A DNA stretch of 64,000 nt from JAUHXS01 sp965213575 (lineage in GTDB: Bacteria; Bacteroidota; Bacteroidia; Chitinophagales; JAUHXS01), in NCBI GenBank assembly GCA_965213575.1, contig CBDBZN010000001.1:13511-77510 (forward strand), read 5' to 3'. The notes under the pieces were generated by a model that was not told where the DNA came from, searched no databases, and saw only the letters and a program-made list of their open reading frames with translations. Position numbers and translations under genes: made by a program. Shown here piece by piece: positions 35,025-44,038 of this stretch (positions within the stretch are counted from its first letter, which is position 1; every line of letters begins with the position of its first letter).

Positions 35025-35402
35025 ATGGCAAGAATAGCAGGAATAGATATTCCCAAAAATAAAAGAGGCGAGATAGCCCTTACTTATATCTTCGGAATTG
35101 GCCGGCCAACCGCTCAAAATATTTTGAAAAAAGCCGGTGTAGACCTTAATAAAAAGGTTGATGAATGGTCAGACGAAGAAGCAACTACGATCAGAACTAT
35201 TGTAGCTGACAACTTTAAAGTTGAAGGCGCATTACGATCAGAAGTAAAAGAAAATATTAAGAGGCTGATGGATATCGGTTCTTATAGAGGTGTTCGCCAC
35301 AGAAAAGGGCTTCCGGTGAGAGGGCAAAAAACTAAAACGAATGCAAGAACCAGAAAAGGAAGGAAAAAGACAGTGGCAAACAAAAAAATGGCTACTAAAT
35401 AA
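35025..35402 (+). CDS. rpsM: 30S ribosomal protein S13
   Basis: This 125-residue head protein starts ARIAGIDIPKNKRGEIALTY and has GSYRGVRHRKGLPVRGQKTK. The tail is lysine-rich and contacts the P site in the family. It begins the alpha unit. Confidence 0.98.
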   Translation: MARIAGIDIPKNKRGEIALTYIFGIGRPTAQNILKKAGVDLNKKVDEWSDEEATTIRTIVADNFKVEGALRSEVKENIKRLMDIGSYRGVRHRKGLPVRGQKTKTNARTRKGRKKTVANKKMATK

Positions 35403-35433
35403 TAATTAGAAGCTAAAATAGACGAATAACAAT

Positions 35434-35826
35434 ATGGCAAAAACAGCTAAAGTAGTTAAGAAAAAAAGAAAAGTTAAAGTTGAACCGAAAGGAGCAGCAA
35501 GAATTCAAGCTAGCTTTAACAATATCATTATTACTTTCACTAATCAAAAAGGTGATGTAATTTCTTGGTCATCTGCCGGAAAAATGGGATTTAGAGGATC
35601 AAAAAAGAATACACCATATGCTGCACAGGTTGCATCTGCCGAGGCTGCTGAAGTCGCTTATGAAGCAGGCCTCAGATCAGTAGAAGTTTTTGTAAAAGGG
35701 CCGGGTGCCGGTAGAGAGTCAGCTATCAGAGCGATTTATACTAAAGGTATTGACGTGACATTGATTACAGACGTTACACCGTTACCTCATAACGGTTGCC
35801 GTCCTCCTAAAAGAAGAAGAGTATAG
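35434..35826 (+). CDS. rpsK: 30S ribosomal protein S11
   Basis: This 130-residue platform protein shows ARIQASFNNIIITFTNQKGD and VFVKGPGAGRESAIRAIYTK, ending HNGCRPPKRRRV as in nearly all bacteria. Confidence 0.98.
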   Translation: MAKTAKVVKKKRKVKVEPKGAARIQASFNNIIITFTNQKGDVISWSSAGKMGFRGSKKNTPYAAQVASAEAAEVAYEAGLRSVEVFVKGPGAGRESAIRAIYTKGIDVTLITDVTPLPHNGCRPPKRRRV

Positions 35827-35855
35827 TTTAAAATTAATAAAACTCATAATTAACT

Positions 35856-36461
35856 ATGGCAAGATATACAGGGCCAAAAACTAAAAAAGCAAGATCATTT
35901 GGCGAAGCAATTTATGGCTTCGACAAAGCTTTCGAAAAGAAAAAATATCCTCCGGGCCAGCATGGTGCTAATAAGAGGCGAAAGTCTTCTTCAGAATATG
36001 GCGTCCAATTGAAAGAGAAACAAAAGGCGAAATATACTTATGGTGTACTGGAAAGGCAGTTTGCTAACTTATTTGAAGAAGCAAATAGAAGAAAAGGTGT
36101 TACCGGCGAAAATCTTTTGCAATTATTAGAAGCCAGGTTAGATAATACAGTATTTAGATTAGGTATTGCCCCTACTCGTAGAGCTGCAAGGCAGTTGGTT
36201 ACACACAAACATGTTACAGTAAACGGCAGTATAGTTAATATACCTTCATTTTTATTAAAGCCGGGTGATCAGATAAGCATTAAGGAAAAATCAAAAAACC
36301 TGGAGGCAGTTCAAAATTCGCTCGCAAACAAGAATACTTCTTTCCCTTGGTTAGAATGGGACCAAAATAAATTTTCGGGTGCTTTTTTACAAATGCCTGA
36401 GCGTGAATTTATTCCTGAAAATATTAAGGAGCAATTAATAGTCGAACTTTATTCTAAATAA
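35856..36461 (+). CDS. rpsD: 30S ribosomal protein S4
   Basis: This 201-residue primary 16S rRNA binder starts ARYTGPKTKKARSFGEAIYG and has the S4 RNA-binding fold in RLDNTVFRLGIAPTRRAARQ and HKHVTVNGSIVNIPSF. It is the zinc-free form. Confidence 0.97.
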   Translation: MARYTGPKTKKARSFGEAIYGFDKAFEKKKYPPGQHGANKRRKSSSEYGVQLKEKQKAKYTYGVLERQFANLFEEANRRKGVTGENLLQLLEARLDNTVFRLGIAPTRRAARQLVTHKHVTVNGSIVNIPSFLLKPGDQISIKEKSKNLEAVQNSLANKNTSFPWLEWDQNKFSGAFLQMPEREFIPENIKEQLIVELYSK

Positions 36462-36489
36462 AATACCTAACGATTTAAATAAAACATAT

Positions 36490-37485
36490 ATGGCACTTTT
36501 AACTTTTCATAAACCCGATAAAATAATTTTACAGAAAGCTACTGATTTTGAAGGTTCTTTCGAGTTTAGGCCACTTGAACCGGGTTTTGGCGTGACCGTT
36601 GGAAATGCTTTAAGAAGAATTTTATTGTCTTCCCTAGAAGGATATGCAATTACTGCATTGAAGATAGAAGGTGTAGATCACGAGTTTGCAACTATTAAAG
36701 GTGTTTCTCAAGATTTAGTAGACATAATCCTTAATTTAAAGCAAATTAGATTCAAGGCCGTGGGTGACAGCGATGCGATGGAAGAAAAGATTTTCATTTC
36801 TTTAAAAGATAAAGAAACTTTTAAAGCAGGTGATATTGAAGGCTTTACTAATAATTTTAGAATTGTGAATTCAGACATGATTATTTGCAATATGGAAAAA
36901 TGGGTAAACCTAGATATTGAATTAATCATTCAAAAAGGCCGGGGTTATGTTCCTGCTGAAGACAATAAACCTAAAGATGAAGCGATCGGATTAATTCCTA
37001 TTGATGCAATCTTTACGCCTATTAAAAATGTTAAATACTTAATTGATAATACTAGGGTAGAACAAAAAACTGATTATGAAAAACTAATCATAGATGTTAC
37101 TACAGATGGTACCATCCACCCGGAAGAAGCTGTAAAAGAAGCGGCTAAAATTATGATTCAACATTTAATGTTAATATCAGATGAAAATATTTCTTTTGAT
37201 ACGCACGACAATGATGAAGAGGATATCGTAGATGAGCATGTATTGCATATGAGAAAGTTATTGAAAACTTCTTTAGAGGATATGGATCTATCAGTAAGAG
37301 CATATAACTGTTTAAAAGCAGCTAAGATCAATACATTAGCTGATATGGTAAAATATGATACTTCTGAATTATTAAAATTTAGAAATTTCGGTAAGAAATC
37401 TTTAGTAGAGATTGAAGCATTATTAGCTGAAAAAGGATTATCATTTGGAATGGATATCTCCAAATATAAATTAGGAGACGAATAG
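36490..37485 (+). CDS. rpoA: RNA polymerase subunit alpha
   Basis: This 331-residue protein has the N-terminal dimerisation domain (GVTVGNALRRILLSSLEGYA) that nucleates polymerase assembly. The C-terminal domain (about 245-331) ends with DLSVRAYNCLKAAKINTLAD and FGKKSLVEIEALLAEKGLSF, which binds promoter UP elements and regulators. It lies between rpsD and rplQ. Confidence 0.98.
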   Translation: MALLTFHKPDKIILQKATDFEGSFEFRPLEPGFGVTVGNALRRILLSSLEGYAITALKIEGVDHEFATIKGVSQDLVDIILNLKQIRFKAVGDSDAMEEKIFISLKDKETFKAGDIEGFTNNFRIVNSDMIICNMEKWVNLDIELIIQKGRGYVPAEDNKPKDEAIGLIPIDAIFTPIKNVKYLIDNTRVEQKTDYEKLIIDVTTDGTIHPEEAVKEAAKIMIQHLMLISDENISFDTHDNDEEDIVDEHVLHMRKLLKTSLEDMDLSVRAYNCLKAAKINTLADMVKYDTSELLKFRNFGKKSLVEIEALLAEKGLSFGMDISKYKLGDE

Positions 37486-37507
37486 TAAGAAATAAAAAAT
37501 ATACGTT

Positions 37508-38083
37508 ATGAGACACGGTAAAAGTTTTAATCATCTAAGTAGAAAGTCGGCACATCGTAAATCAATGTTTGCCAACATGACTACTTCTTTGATCATGAGT
37601 AAAAGGATTAGAACAACAGTTCCTAAAGCAAAAGCTTTGAGATCATATGCAGAACCTGTAATTAATCGAGCTAAAGAAGACACAACTCATTCGAGAAGAA
37701 TGGTCTTCAAATATACTCAAGACAAAAATGCAGTAACTGAACTTTTTGGGGAAGTAGCTCAAAAAATAGGACAAAGAGCAGGAGGATATACTCGAATCAT
37801 AAAATTAGGTAATCGATTAGGTGATAATGCTGAAATGTGCTATATCGAGTTAGTTGATTTTAACGAGTTGATGGTAAAAGATAACCAACCTGCTAAAGCT
37901 AAAACTACTACTAGAAGAAGTAGAAGAGGTGGAGGCTCTAAGTCGACAACAGGAGATAAACCCGCTGCTCCTAAAAAAGAACCGGCAAAAACATCCGAGT
38001 CTAAGCAAGCAGTAGCTAAAGAAGCTCCTAAAGCAACCGAGCAAAAACCTAAAGACGATAAAAAAGAGGATACCAGCAAATAG
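37508..38083 (+). CDS. rplQ: 50S ribosomal protein L17 with long basic tail
   Basis: The first 125 or so residues are a normal L17 (MRHGKSFNHLSRKSAHRKSM, KAKALRSYAEPVINRAKEDT, GGYTRIIKLGNRLGDNAEMC). About 60 further residues form a low-complexity tail rich in lysine, alanine, proline, serine and threonine, making 191 in all. Such tails are common in Bacteroidota L17. It ends the supercluster and is followed by a perfect-palindrome terminator. Confidence 0.97.
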   Translation: MRHGKSFNHLSRKSAHRKSMFANMTTSLIMSKRIRTTVPKAKALRSYAEPVINRAKEDTTHSRRMVFKYTQDKNAVTELFGEVAQKIGQRAGGYTRIIKLGNRLGDNAEMCYIELVDFNELMVKDNQPAKAKTTTRRSRRGGGSKSTTGDKPAAPKKEPAKTSESKQAVAKEAPKATEQKPKDDKKEDTSK

Positions 38084-38103
38084 CATGATCTGATTTTATA
38101 ATG

Positions 38104-38140
38104 AAAAGGGATAAGATGTTAACATCTTATCCCTTTTTTA
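38104..38140 (+). terminator. Terminator closing the ribosomal supercluster
   Basis: A perfect 34-bp palindrome (38104-38137) with arms AAAAGGGATAAGATGTT and its complement is followed by further Ts. It begins 20 nt after the rplQ stop. Confidence 0.9.
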
Positions 38141-38149
38141 ATTTTAGGA

Positions 38150-38179
38150 TTGGTTGAATTAGAGTTAACTTTATTTTTA
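38150..38179 (+). promoter_or_regulatory. Candidate carA promoter
   Basis: TTGG (38150-38153), an 18-nt spacer and TATTTTTA (38172-38179, seven of eight to TAnnTTTG) lie downstream of the rplQ terminator. A small hairpin GGCCTT-TGT-AAGGCC follows at 38191-38205 in the leader. Confidence 0.4.
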
Positions 38180-38239
38180 TTAAACATTCAGGCCTTTGTA
38201 AGGCCAATGAAAAGAAAATTTTGATATTAAAAATTATAT

Positions 38240-39334
38240 ATGACTCAAGAAAATCCTGCAATATTATTACTTGAAGATGGTACCATATTTAAAGGACAAG
38301 CTGCCGGTAAAATAGGTACAACTATGGGCGAAATATGTTTTTGTACGGGAATGACCGGTTATCAAGAAGTATTTACAGACCCTTCTTATTTCGGACAAAT
38401 ATTAGTGACCACAAATGTTCATATTGGTAACTATGGAACTATGAAAGGTGAAGTGGAGTCAGATTCTGTAAAAATAGCCGGATTAGTTTGTAAAAGTTTT
38501 ACAGAGACTTTTTCACGTCCAATGACAAACTCTTCTGTACAAGAGTACTTTATTTCTGAAGAAGTAGTGGGTATTTCTGGAATAGATACCAGGGCAGTAG
38601 TCAGGCATATCAGAAGTAAAGGGGCTATGAATGCCATTATTTCTTCAGAAATCCTAGAAGTTAATCAGCTTAAAGAAAAGCTTGCAAGCCAACCATCAAT
38701 GGCAGGATTGGAATTAGCTTCAAAAGTCAGTACCAAAGATTCATATTATTTTGGAAATGAGGAGGCAACTTATAAAGTAGCTGTATTAGATTTGGGTATT
38801 AAGCAAAACATTTTAAGATGCTTAGCAAATGCAGGCTGTTACATGAAAGTTTTTCCTGCAAAAACTAATTATGAAGACCTAAAAGCATGGAATCCGGATG
38901 GTTATTTTATTTCTAACGGGCCGGGAGATCCTGCGCCAATGGATTATGCCGTACAAACAGTAAAAAATATTTTAGCAGATGATCAACCTTTATTTGGCAT
39001 TTGTTTAGGACATCAAATATTAGCCAGAGCACTAGATATCGAAACATACAAGATGCACCATGGCCATCGCGGGCTAAACCACCCTGTGAAAAACCTGCAA
39101 AGCGGCAAAAGCGAGATCACTACTCAAAATCATGGTTTTGGAGTTAATCCTGAGGCTATAAAAGCATCTGATTTGGTCGAAATAAGCCATGTTAACTTAA
39201 ATGATGAAACAATTGAAGGTATTAAAGTAAAAGGTAAAAAAGCTTTTTCTGTTCAATATCATCCCGAAGCATTTCCGGGCCCTCATGATGCCAGATATCT
39301 TTTTAACACATTTATCGACTTAATGAAAAAATAG
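38240..39334 (+). CDS. carA: Carbamoyl-phosphate synthase small subunit
   Basis: This 364-residue glutamine amidotransferase subunit supplies ammonia for carbamoyl phosphate, used in pyrimidine and arginine synthesis. The N-terminal domain has EDGTIFKGQAAGKIGTTMGE. The class I amidotransferase domain shows the nucleophile in FGICLGHQILARAL, SNGPGDPAP, and the His-Glu pair in QYHPEAFPGPHD. The large subunit carB is not in the window. eno starts 2 nt after its stop. Confidence 0.96.
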   Translation: MTQENPAILLLEDGTIFKGQAAGKIGTTMGEICFCTGMTGYQEVFTDPSYFGQILVTTNVHIGNYGTMKGEVESDSVKIAGLVCKSFTETFSRPMTNSSVQEYFISEEVVGISGIDTRAVVRHIRSKGAMNAIISSEILEVNQLKEKLASQPSMAGLELASKVSTKDSYYFGNEEATYKVAVLDLGIKQNILRCLANAGCYMKVFPAKTNYEDLKAWNPDGYFISNGPGDPAPMDYAVQTVKNILADDQPLFGICLGHQILARALDIETYKMHHGHRGLNHPVKNLQSGKSEITTQNHGFGVNPEAIKASDLVEISHVNLNDETIEGIKVKGKKAFSVQYHPEAFPGPHDARYLFNTFIDLMKK

Positions 39335-39336
39335 GA

Positions 39337-40626
39337 ATGAGCATAATTGTTGATATACATGCAAGAGAAATTTTGGATTCAAGAGGTAACCCCACGGTCG
39401 AAGCTGAAGTGTTGACACAGACTGGTGCATTTGGCCGTGCTGCTGTTCCTTCAGGGGCATCTACGGGTAAATATGAAGCTGTAGAATTGCGTGATAACGA
39501 TAAAAAAAGATTTTTAGGAAAAGGGGTGCAAAAAGCTATTGAAAACATCAATACACAAATAAATGATGAGCTGGAAGGTTGTAGTGTACTAGACCAAAAT
39601 TTAATCGATCAAATATTGATTGATTTAGATGGTACCGAAAATAAATCTGAATTAGGGGCTAATGCTACACTTGCTGTCTCTATGGCAGTTGCTCATGCCG
39701 CGGCAGATGAGTTGGGCCAGTATTTATATAGTTATTTAGGAGGAGTAAATGCCAATACACTACCGATTCCATTAATGAATATCATAAATGGTGGTGCTCA
39801 TGCTGATAATAAGATAGATTTTCAGGAATTTATGATCATGCCGGTGGGAGCGGATACTTTTGGCGAGTCATTAAGAATGGGCGTGGAAATCTTCCATCAG
39901 CTTAAAAAGGTACTAAAAGATAAAGGCTATTCTACTAATGTTGGTGATGAAGGCGGATTTGCCCCGGAAATTGGCTCAAATGAAGAAGCTATTGAAACAG
40001 TTTTAAAAGCTATTGAAAACGCCGGGTTTAAACCTGGTGATGATGTATACATAGCTCTTGATGCAGCTAGCTCTGAGTTTTATGATGCAAAGAAAAAACA
40101 GTATATTTTTAAGAAATCTTCCGGAAAGGCGATATCTTCTCAAGAAATGGTAGCGTATTGGGTAGATTGGGCCAAAAAGTATCCTATTTTATCTATTGAA
40201 GATGGTTTAGATGAAGATGATTGGGATGGTTGGAGAGCATTGACAGACGCTTTAGGAAAAAAAATACAATTAGTTGGTGATGATCTGTTTGTTACTAATG
40301 TAAATCGTTTGCAAATAGGTATTGATAAAGGAGTTGCTAATTCAATATTGGTAAAAGTAAATCAAATAGGAACACTAACTGAAACAATCAATGCAGTGAA
40401 TTTAGCTACGCAGAATGGATATACGAGCGTGATGAGCCACCGGTCAGGAGAAACAGAAGATACAACTATAGCTGATTTAGCGGTGGCGTTGAATACGGGA
40501 CAAATAAAAACCGGCTCAGCATCTAGGACAGATAGAATGGCAAAATATAATCAATTGTTAAGAATTGAAGAGGCGTTAGGAAGTACTGCTAAATATATTG
40601 GGAAAAATTTTAAGTATATTGGTTAA
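39337..40626 (+). CDS. eno: Enolase
   Basis: This 429-residue glycolytic enzyme interconverts 2-phosphoglycerate and phosphoenolpyruvate. Signature segments are IHAREILDSRGNPTVEAEVL, the NVGDEGGFAPEIGSNEEAI loop with the catalytic glutamate, SIEDGLDEDDWDGW and VMSHRSGETEDTTIADLAVA. Length is normal. The carA-eno-divIC order after rplQ is common in this phylum. Confidence 0.98.
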   Translation: MSIIVDIHAREILDSRGNPTVEAEVLTQTGAFGRAAVPSGASTGKYEAVELRDNDKKRFLGKGVQKAIENINTQINDELEGCSVLDQNLIDQILIDLDGTENKSELGANATLAVSMAVAHAAADELGQYLYSYLGGVNANTLPIPLMNIINGGAHADNKIDFQEFMIMPVGADTFGESLRMGVEIFHQLKKVLKDKGYSTNVGDEGGFAPEIGSNEEAIETVLKAIENAGFKPGDDVYIALDAASSEFYDAKKKQYIFKKSSGKAISSQEMVAYWVDWAKKYPILSIEDGLDEDDWDGWRALTDALGKKIQLVGDDLFVTNVNRLQIGIDKGVANSILVKVNQIGTLTETINAVNLATQNGYTSVMSHRSGETEDTTIADLAVALNTGQIKTGSASRTDRMAKYNQLLRIEEALGSTAKYIGKNFKYIG

Positions 40627-40668
40627 TGATTGCTAAATAATAATTAGTGACTAGCTGAGAATAATATT

Positions 40669-40977
40669 ATGCAAAAATTAAAAGATTTTTATGCTAAAAT
40701 TCCTACACAGTTTAAGAACAAGTACGCTATTACTATTTTTATCTTTCTATTATGGATGATCTTTTTTGATCGAAATGATATTATTTCTCAGGTTAAACTC
40801 ACCAAACAATTAAACGACTTGGAAGAAAAAAGAGTTTATTATAAAGATAAACTTAAAGAAGTAGAAGAAACACAGGAAGAATTGTTTACTGATGAAAGAT
40901 CAGTTGAAAAGTTTGCACGTGAAAAATATTGGATGAAGAAAAGTAATGAGGATATGTTCATTATTGTGGAAGAGTAG
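40669..40977 (+). CDS. Septum formation initiator, DivIC/FtsB-like
   Basis: This 102-residue single-pass protein has a membrane segment at about residues 19-33 and then a coiled coil (NDLEEKRVYYKDKLKEVEET) with the FtsB-family end FAREKYWMKKSNEDMFIIVE. It is expected in the divisome, joining FtsL and FtsQ. It follows eno by 42 nt. Confidence 0.9.
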   Translation: MQKLKDFYAKIPTQFKNKYAITIFIFLLWMIFFDRNDIISQVKLTKQLNDLEEKRVYYKDKLKEVEETQEELFTDERSVEKFAREKYWMKKSNEDMFIIVEE

Positions 40978-40984
40978 ATGAAAA

Positions 40985-42001
40985 TCAAATCAGATTTACC
41001 TCAGGCGTGATCTCTATACCAAATTTATCCTGTACAGATTTTTGAATATCTATTGCCAGTTGATACACCTCTTTTCCCTCGGCTCCTCCATAATTTACCA
41101 ATACTAATGCTTGATTCTTATGGGTGCCTGTATGGCCGACTTTTTTGCCTTTCCAACCACATTGTTCTATCAACCAACCTGCCGCTACTTTAGTAGTTCC
41201 GTTAGGTAAAGGATAGCCAACAATATCGGGAAACGCTTTTTGTAACTGTTTATATTGGTCAGTTGGGATCTCCGGATTTTTGAAAAAGCTTCCTGCATTT
41301 CCGATTATCTTTGGATTCGGCAGCTTACTTTCTCTGATTTTTATCACCGCATCACTGATCGCTTTTATATTGAGAATATAAATATTCATATCATCTAAAG
41401 TCGATTCGATTGCACCGTAGCTGATGTTGAATTGAGGTTTTTTTAATAATTTTAACGTAACAGAGTAAATACAAAATAGACCTTTCAATTTTGTTTTAAA
41501 TACACTACTTCGATAGCCAAACTCACAGTCTTTTTTCTTAAATATTTCCATTTTTCCGTCAGCTATATTAATTGCTTCCAGCTCTTCAAAAACATCTTTA
41601 AGTTCTACTCCATATGCTCCAATATTCTGCATAGGTGCTGCACCAACTTTACCCGGTATAAGCGATAAGTTTTCGATACCCGCATAATTATGATCTACAC
41701 AATACATCACTAAATCATGCCAGTTCTCTCCTGCATATGCTTTAATCCAATAATAAGTATCATCTTCTTTTATTTTTTCAATGCCCTTGATATCATTTTT
41801 AATAATAAGTCCGTCATAATCTTGAGTAAACAAAATATTGCTGCCGCCTCCTAGAATCATCTTAGGAGTACTTTTATACGATTTGTGTTGTATAATCTCC
41901 TCAAGATGTTCTTTTGATGCAACCTCTGTGAAAAATTTTGAATAAGCAGCTATGCCAAATGTATTAAGCTCTTTAAGCTGGTGGTTTTCCTTAATAATCA
42001 T
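40985..42001 (-). CDS. murB: UDP-N-acetylenolpyruvoylglucosamine reductase
   Basis: This 338-residue FAD enzyme makes UDP-N-acetylmuramate for peptidoglycan. FAD-binding segments are LGGGSNILFTQDYDGLIIKN and LIPGKVGAAPMQNIGAYGVE; catalytic segments are FGYRSSVFK, GNAGSFFKNPEI and the C-terminal glutamate in ITPEVNLI. The long form with the YRxS segment is the E. coli-like type I. A -7 box stands four bases before the ATG, which points to a leaderless mRNA. It is convergent with the divIC-like gene. Confidence 0.96.
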   Translation of the reverse strand: MIIKENHQLKELNTFGIAAYSKFFTEVASKEHLEEIIQHKSYKSTPKMILGGGSNILFTQDYDGLIIKNDIKGIEKIKEDDTYYWIKAYAGENWHDLVMYCVDHNYAGIENLSLIPGKVGAAPMQNIGAYGVELKDVFEELEAINIADGKMEIFKKKDCEFGYRSSVFKTKLKGLFCIYSVTLKLLKKPQFNISYGAIESTLDDMNIYILNIKAISDAVIKIRESKLPNPKIIGNAGSFFKNPEIPTDQYKQLQKAFPDIVGYPLPNGTTKVAAGWLIEQCGWKGKKVGHTGTHKNQALVLVNYGGAEGKEVYQLAIDIQKSVQDKFGIEITPEVNLI

Positions 42002-42005
42002 TTGG

Positions 42006-42013
42006 CAAATATA
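42006..42013 (-). promoter_or_regulatory. Candidate -7 box directly before murB
   Basis: The minus strand reads TATATTTG, a full match, only four bases upstream of the murB ATG. Transcription would start at or beside the start codon. No -33 element is obvious. Confidence 0.45.
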
Positions 42014-42090
42014 ACGTTATATTAATGTTTCTACATTTAGCTCTAAATAATATTTATATTTATAAAGTAGATTTAAAATATAGATAGATC

Positions 42091-42618
42091 ATGAATAAAA
42101 CTATCTTTAAAACCAACTTCGATACCAAAGGAAAAATACTTACAGGAGGATTAATATTAGTATTAGCCTATGCTTTAGGAAGTTTACTGTACAATGCGAT
42201 AATACGAGAAGAACAATTTAAAGAATTGCTGGTCGCATTTATAAGTATAGGAATATTTGTCGGTGCAGGACTTTGGTTCGCCTACCGCTATGCACCTACA
42301 CATTACGAATTAACAAATCAAAATCTATTAATCCATTATCCTGCCGGATATAAAGCCATTGCTTATAGTAACATTACTGAAATTATAATACCTGAAAAAT
42401 CAATATTTAAATTTCCTAATACTTTAAGGACTTTTGGAAACGGCGGGCTTTTTGGATATTATGGTAAATATTATAACCGAAAATACGGGAGCTTATGGGT
42501 CTATGCTAGAAATAATAAAAATCGAACAATTATTAAGACAAATTACAAAGCTCAATACATTATATCACCTGATGATCCTAAAATGATTGAATATCTGAAC
42601 AGTAGGTTACCACATTAA
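42091..42618 (+). CDS. Membrane protein with bacterial PH-like domain
   Basis: This 175-residue protein has two hydrophobic segments (about 14-36 and 44-66) followed by a domain like bacterial pleckstrin-homology proteins: YELTNQNLLIHYPAGYKAI, the loop LRTFGNGGLFGYYGKYYNRK, and the end TNYKAQYIISPDDPKMIEYL. The function is unknown; such proteins are small inner-membrane proteins. Its end overlaps by four bases the end of the convergent gene. Confidence 0.7.
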   Translation: MNKTIFKTNFDTKGKILTGGLILVLAYALGSLLYNAIIREEQFKELLVAFISIGIFVGAGLWFAYRYAPTHYELTNQNLLIHYPAGYKAIAYSNITEIIIPEKSIFKFPNTLRTFGNGGLFGYYGKYYNRKYGSLWVYARNNKNRTIIKTNYKAQYIISPDDPKMIEYLNSRLPH

Positions 42619-43106
42619 GGCTTCCACTTTTTATCTTTGATTAATCCACCAAATCGACTAATTTGGAGAGGGTCGAGAAAATTTTTACGTGGATAAACTT
42701 TTAAGTTGTACAAGTGATTTAGCACTTCTTGTTTTTGATATTTTCTATCTACCAATCCCTTCCAAAAATTAGCTTCTTGTTTATTCCATGTAACACGGTA
42801 ATGAATATTTAAAGCTAAATCTATAAAAACAAAATCACATAATTTATTTAATAAAAATTCATTGAATACAACACAATTGCCATCTTTAGACCACTTCACA
42901 AAAATGCCATCATCATCCAATTTACTGGCTTGATAACCTTTTCGGTAATATTTTAATTTTTCAGGATTTTCATAAAAAGCAATATCACATGTCCATGTTC
43001 CCCATTGAATTTCCTTGGGTTGCTGAAGTTTTAAATAGTATTGGTTATTAGGACTAAGTGTATTTATTTTAAAATTATTTTCATCACAATAGGTCAATTT
43101 TTCCAT
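42615..43106 (-). CDS. Hypothetical protein
   Basis: I do not recognise this 163-residue protein. It has no signal peptide or membrane segment and is rich in tryptophan and tyrosine (IQWGTWTCDIAFYENPEK, FVKWSKDGNCVVFNE, YRVTWNKQEANFWKGLVDRK). It is probably cytoplasmic. It overlaps the PH-like gene at the 3' ends. Codon use is like that of its neighbours. Confidence 0.65.
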   Translation of the reverse strand: MEKLTYCDENNFKINTLSPNNQYYLKLQQPKEIQWGTWTCDIAFYENPEKLKYYRKGYQASKLDDDGIFVKWSKDGNCVVFNEFLLNKLCDFVFIDLALNIHYRVTWNKQEANFWKGLVDRKYQKQEVLNHLYNLKVYPRKNFLDPLQISRFGGLIKDKKWKP

Positions 43107-43188
43107 CTCTTGATTTTTTAGTTGATAAATATAGCTGGTTATTATCTATTTTAAAAAGAGCTTAAAAAATTGTAAATTGATAATAATT

Positions 43189-43398
43189 ATGCAATTTGTT
43201 AAAACACATAAAGAAGTTGTAAAAGCAGTGGCTAAAGCGATTAAGCAAATTGATCGTATTAATACTACTGAAATATCTGTGTTAGATCAATTTTATATTG
43301 ATACCGCTAGGCAAAATATGTTTAAAGTCATCACTTCTAATGGTTATGAGTTAGCGAAAGGTACATATAGAGTGCAGTCACGGAAAAGTAAAAAATAA
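43189..43398 (+). CDS. Small hypothetical protein
   Basis: This 69-residue basic protein (MQFVKTHKEVVKAVAKAIKQ onward, ending RVQSRKSKK) has no recognisable domain. The high charge suggests a soluble nucleic-acid or ribosome-associated protein, but that is only a guess. A TTG at 43177 would add four residues; the ATG at 43189 is preferred. Its stop abuts the stop of the convergent lipoprotein. Confidence 0.55.
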   Translation: MQFVKTHKEVVKAVAKAIKQIDRINTTEISVLDQFYIDTARQNMFKVITSNGYELAKGTYRVQSRKSKK

Positions 43399-43956
43399 TT
43401 ATCTACACTGGATATAAATAGGTGTAGTAGTCACTTTATTACTTGCATGATCAGCCCTGTCAAATACTTGAATAGTTAATGATACCGTATCAATGCTCAG
43501 TGGTGTAGGGTTTGGTGGAATAAAAGGCCTACAGGTTAGCGTTTTAAAGTTAATATATATCAAGCCCGAGATACTTTCATCCTCATTTCGAGGTTCTATA
43601 TAAGGCATTATGTAATTATATAAATAACCCGTTCTATTATCCTCAATTAATACGTTTGCAGTAACAATAGTTTGTCCCGAATCTAGTTCTACTTCCCCTA
43701 GCTTTCCAACAATAACGTGTGGATTGTTTAAAGTATCTAAAACAAATAAATTAGATTCGTCATATCCCTCTTCAAAACTCAAATCTCCGTCTCCATCCGT
43801 AAATTTTAATATAATTTGAACAGAATCTCCGGTATTAGTAACAATATCTTTATCCATAGAGACAAATTCTATAATGGGTTCAGGCGGATATTCCGGGGGC
43901 CTTACGCAGCTGCCGATAAGAAGAATTGAAAGTAATAAGTATATATATCGTAACAT
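43399..43956 (-). CDS. Hypothetical lipoprotein
   Basis: This 185-residue protein has a signal peptide with lipobox LIGSC (C17), then a proline-rich linker and a beta-rich domain with an acidic FTDGDGDLSFEEGYDES segment that could bind calcium. It resembles unnamed Bacteroidota surface lipoproteins with such a DGDGD motif. No catalytic motif is seen. It is divergent from the LuxE-like gene. Confidence 0.75.
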   Translation of the reverse strand: MLRYIYLLLSILLIGSCVRPPEYPPEPIIEFVSMDKDIVTNTGDSVQIILKFTDGDGDLSFEEGYDESNLFVLDTLNNPHVIVGKLGEVELDSGQTIVTANVLIEDNRTGYLYNYIMPYIEPRNEDESISGLIYINFKTLTCRPFIPPNPTPLSIDTVSLTIQVFDRADHASNKVTTTPIYIQCR

Positions 43957-44038
43957 ACTATGAATAACACAAAATCAAATAAATAGGTTTATTTTTATAA
44001 CAGCTATATTACAAATATTATTGCATTTTTTATTGCCG

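Noticed and set aside
37840..38086. Minus-strand frames opposite the L17 tail
   Set aside because: These low-complexity shadows of the lysine-rich tail read as leucine and serine runs.
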